DNA of 6,955 nucleotides, taken from Anaerofilum sp. (GTDB lineage Bacteria; Bacillota; Clostridia; Oscillospirales; Ruminococcaceae). Both the position numbers and the translations under genes were made by a program. Positions 5,910 to 6,955 of the stretch are shown here, in pieces. The notes beneath the pieces are model-generated. The model worked only from the letters and a program-made list of their open reading frames with translations. It had not been told where the DNA came from and did not search any database. The stretch lies in contig JAHHUF010000093.1 in assembly GCA_020024115.1 (NCBI GenBank), forward strand, positions 1-6,955. The letters are read 5' to 3'. Position 1 is the stretch's first letter, and the number at the start of each line of letters is the position of its first letter.

Positions 5910-6531
5910 GACAGGAGAAGCATCATATATTTCACATCTGGATTTGCAGCGTGTGATGGGGCGTGCCATGCGTCGGTCAAAACTGCCGGTGTGGTATTCC
6001 AAAGGATTTAATCCTCATATTTACATGACTTTTGCGTTGCCTTTGCCATTGGGACAGGAAAGCCTTGTGGAAAGTGTGGATTTTAAAAGTGAAGCAGAAG
6101 ACTTTGATTTTGAGGCAATGGCTCAGACATTGACCGATGCACTGCCTCGTGGCATTGATGTGAAAAAAATCTATTTTGTAGACACTGATGCGGGAAAAAT
6201 TGCATCTGCAAAATATCAGGTGCGAATTCCAGGAAATTGGACAAAAGCGTTGGAGCAGTACAATTCTCTGGAAAAAGCAATGGTGGAGAAAAAGACAAAA
6301 CGAGGAACAAAACCATTGAACTTGAAAGAGCATATTGCACAGGTGGAATATTGGCAAAGAGACAGCGAAACCTGTTTCACCTTAACCTTGCCAGCAGGAA
6401 GCAGTGGATTGAACCTGAATCCATCTTTGCTACTGCAATATTTGGAAACTGCCTATGGATTGCCGGCATCTGTGGCACAGGTGTTGCGTGTAGCAATTTA
6501 TCTTGAAGGCGGAGAGAAGTTCTTAAAATAG
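5881..6531 (+). CDS. DUF2344 (TIGR03936-type) radical SAM-associated protein
   Basis: 216 residues from a TTG start. The family's conserved N-terminus follows at once: RAWFTKTGEASYISHLDLQR (5-24, with ISHLDL at 17-22), AMRRSKLPVWYSKGFNPH (29-46) and FALPLPLG (51-58). An ATG start at 5797 would add 28 residues that are only the shifted reading of the radical SAM C-terminus. The start lies 29 bases inside the radical SAM gene, so translation is probably coupled. The biochemical role is unknown; constant pairing or fusion with the radical SAM partner suggests a substrate-binding or accessory subunit, and the usual nearby RNase G gene hints at RNA. No catalytic motif is visible. Soluble, no signal peptide. 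The stop at 6529-6531 is followed by a 27-base gap to the next ATG. Confidence 0.9.
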   Translation: MNTIRAWFTKTGEASYISHLDLQRVMGRAMRRSKLPVWYSKGFNPHIYMTFALPLPLGQESLVESVDFKSEAEDFDFEAMAQTLTDALPRGIDVKKIYFVDTDAGKIASAKYQVRIPGNWTKALEQYNSLEKAMVEKKTKRGTKPLNLKEHIAQVEYWQRDSETCFTLTLPAGSSGLNLNPSLLLQYLETAYGLPASVAQVLRVAIYLEGGEKFLK

Positions 6532-6558
6532 TTAAAGAATTCAAAAAGGAGAAATATA

Positions 6559-6882
6559 ATGAATTCAGAGATTAAAATTGAACAAAATCGGATTGAACAA
6601 ATTGATGTTTTAAGGTTTATTTGTTGTTTTTTAGTGGTGGGTTTTCATACCAGTTTTGCATCACCAATTCATTTTCTACGTTTGTTTTTTGAAGTTTTTG
6701 CGAAGACCGCTGTACCCATTTTTTTTATGATATCTGGTTTTTTTTATGAAAATTCCATTACAAATAATCTTATAATAAAACAAATTAAAAAACTTTCAAA
6801 AACTTTGTTTTTTACTTGGGCATTGTATTTAATACCAGCATATTTTCATACAAAAAAGAACGATACAAAATTTGTTATATGA
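6559..6882 (+). CDS. Acyltransferase-3 (OafA/YrhL-like) N-terminal fragment, frameshifted
   Basis: The open frame gives 107 residues before TGA, far short of the roughly 330-380 residues of this integral-membrane family. The N-terminus is typical: R11-x3-IDVLRF (15-20) and VVGFHTSF (26-33) with the conserved histidine H30 thought to be catalytic, then VPIFFMISGFFY (52-63). These enzymes move acyl groups to sugars of envelope polysaccharides. AAGGAG (6546-6551) lies 7 bases before the ATG, and no terminator separates it from the DUF2344 gene. The frame breaks at an A6 tract (6852-6857), beyond which a +1 frame stays open to the window end with family-like sequence. The gene is visibly more AT-rich than the genes before it, which suggests separate acquisition. 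It could be a pseudogene, a length-variable gene or an assembly error. Confidence 0.75.
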   Translation: MNSEIKIEQNRIEQIDVLRFICCFLVVGFHTSFASPIHFLRLFFEVFAKTAVPIFFMISGFFYENSITNNLIIKQIKKLSKTLFFTWALYLIPAYFHTKKNDTKFVI

Positions 6883-6955
6883 ATTATTTAACTTAAAATC
6901 AATACTTGCACTTATAATTGCTAATAAAAGTTCGATTTTATGGACAGGTTTTACA
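6853..6955 (+). pseudogene. Continuation of the acyltransferase in the +1 frame, cut by window end
   Basis: After T98 (6850-6852), skipping one A puts the reading in the frame of codons starting at 6854. This frame has no stop to 6955 and reads KRTIQNLLYELFNLKS, then ILALIIANKSSILWTGFT. That matches the style of the family at this point: an amphipathic stretch, then a hydrophobic segment and a tryptophan-containing span start. The gene would be whole again with one A fewer in the tract. Confidence 0.55.

Noticed and set aside
6852..6858. A-AAA-AAG in the zero-frame phase of a classic -1 ribosomal slippery site in the acyltransferase gene.
   Set aside because: A -1 shift reads only about a dozen codons before TAA. 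The family-like continuation is in the +1 frame, so programmed -1 frameshifting does not rescue the protein.
1..6955. CRISPR array, insertion sequences or long direct repeats.
   Set aside because: I found no regularly spaced repeats, transposase-like frames or paired long terminal repeats on reading through the window.

Overview
The window looks like the chromosome of a low-GC, endospore-forming Firmicute, most likely of the class Clostridia. The evidence is a SpoIVFA-like/SpoIVFB-like protease pair, the linked radical SAM (TIGR03960-type) and DUF2344 (TIGR03936-type) pair, strong AGGAGG-type ribosome binding sites, and AT-rich intergenic DNA with sigma-A-type promoters. I cannot name the species.

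Layout. (1) 1-378: a tRNA-Leu(UAG) gene on the minus strand with a consensus promoter about 110 bases upstream of it, and the short promoter region of the first plus-strand operon. (2) 379-1893: a two-gene plus-strand operon with ATGA overlap. It encodes a membrane-anchored M23 (LytM) protein and a small M50 site-2 protease, and ends at a strong terminator. This is the SpoIVFA/SpoIVFB arrangement that releases sigma-K in the mother cell of Bacillus. (3) 1894-3292: a single-gene unit for a 422-residue Sel1-repeat protein, with its own start signals and terminator. (4) 3337-3726, minus strand: a cysteine-rich, probably zinc-binding small protein, convergent with the Sel1 gene and sharing its bidirectional terminator. 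(5) 3757-4049: divergent intergenic region with a 9-bp hairpin directly before the next ribosome binding site. (6) 4050-6531: the radical SAM protein and, overlapping it by 29 bases through a TTG start, the DUF2344 protein. (7) 6559-6955: the beginning of an AT-rich acyltransferase-3 (OafA/YrhL-like) gene, frameshifted at an A6 tract and cut by the window end.

From memory of clostridial gene order, spoIVFB is often followed by the radical SAM gene, the DUF2344 gene, a ribonuclease G gene (rng) and then rplU/rpmA. Here that backbone appears interrupted twice: by the Sel1/Cys-rich convergent pair, and by the acyltransferase where rng would be expected. Nothing here is clearly a new multi-gene system. 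The points most worth checking are the compact protease pair (M23 zinc ligands all present, M50 protein without a CBS domain), the TTG-coupled radical SAM/DUF2344 pair with a second C-x3-C-x2-C motif, the hairpin touching its ribosome binding site, and the frameshifted acyltransferase.
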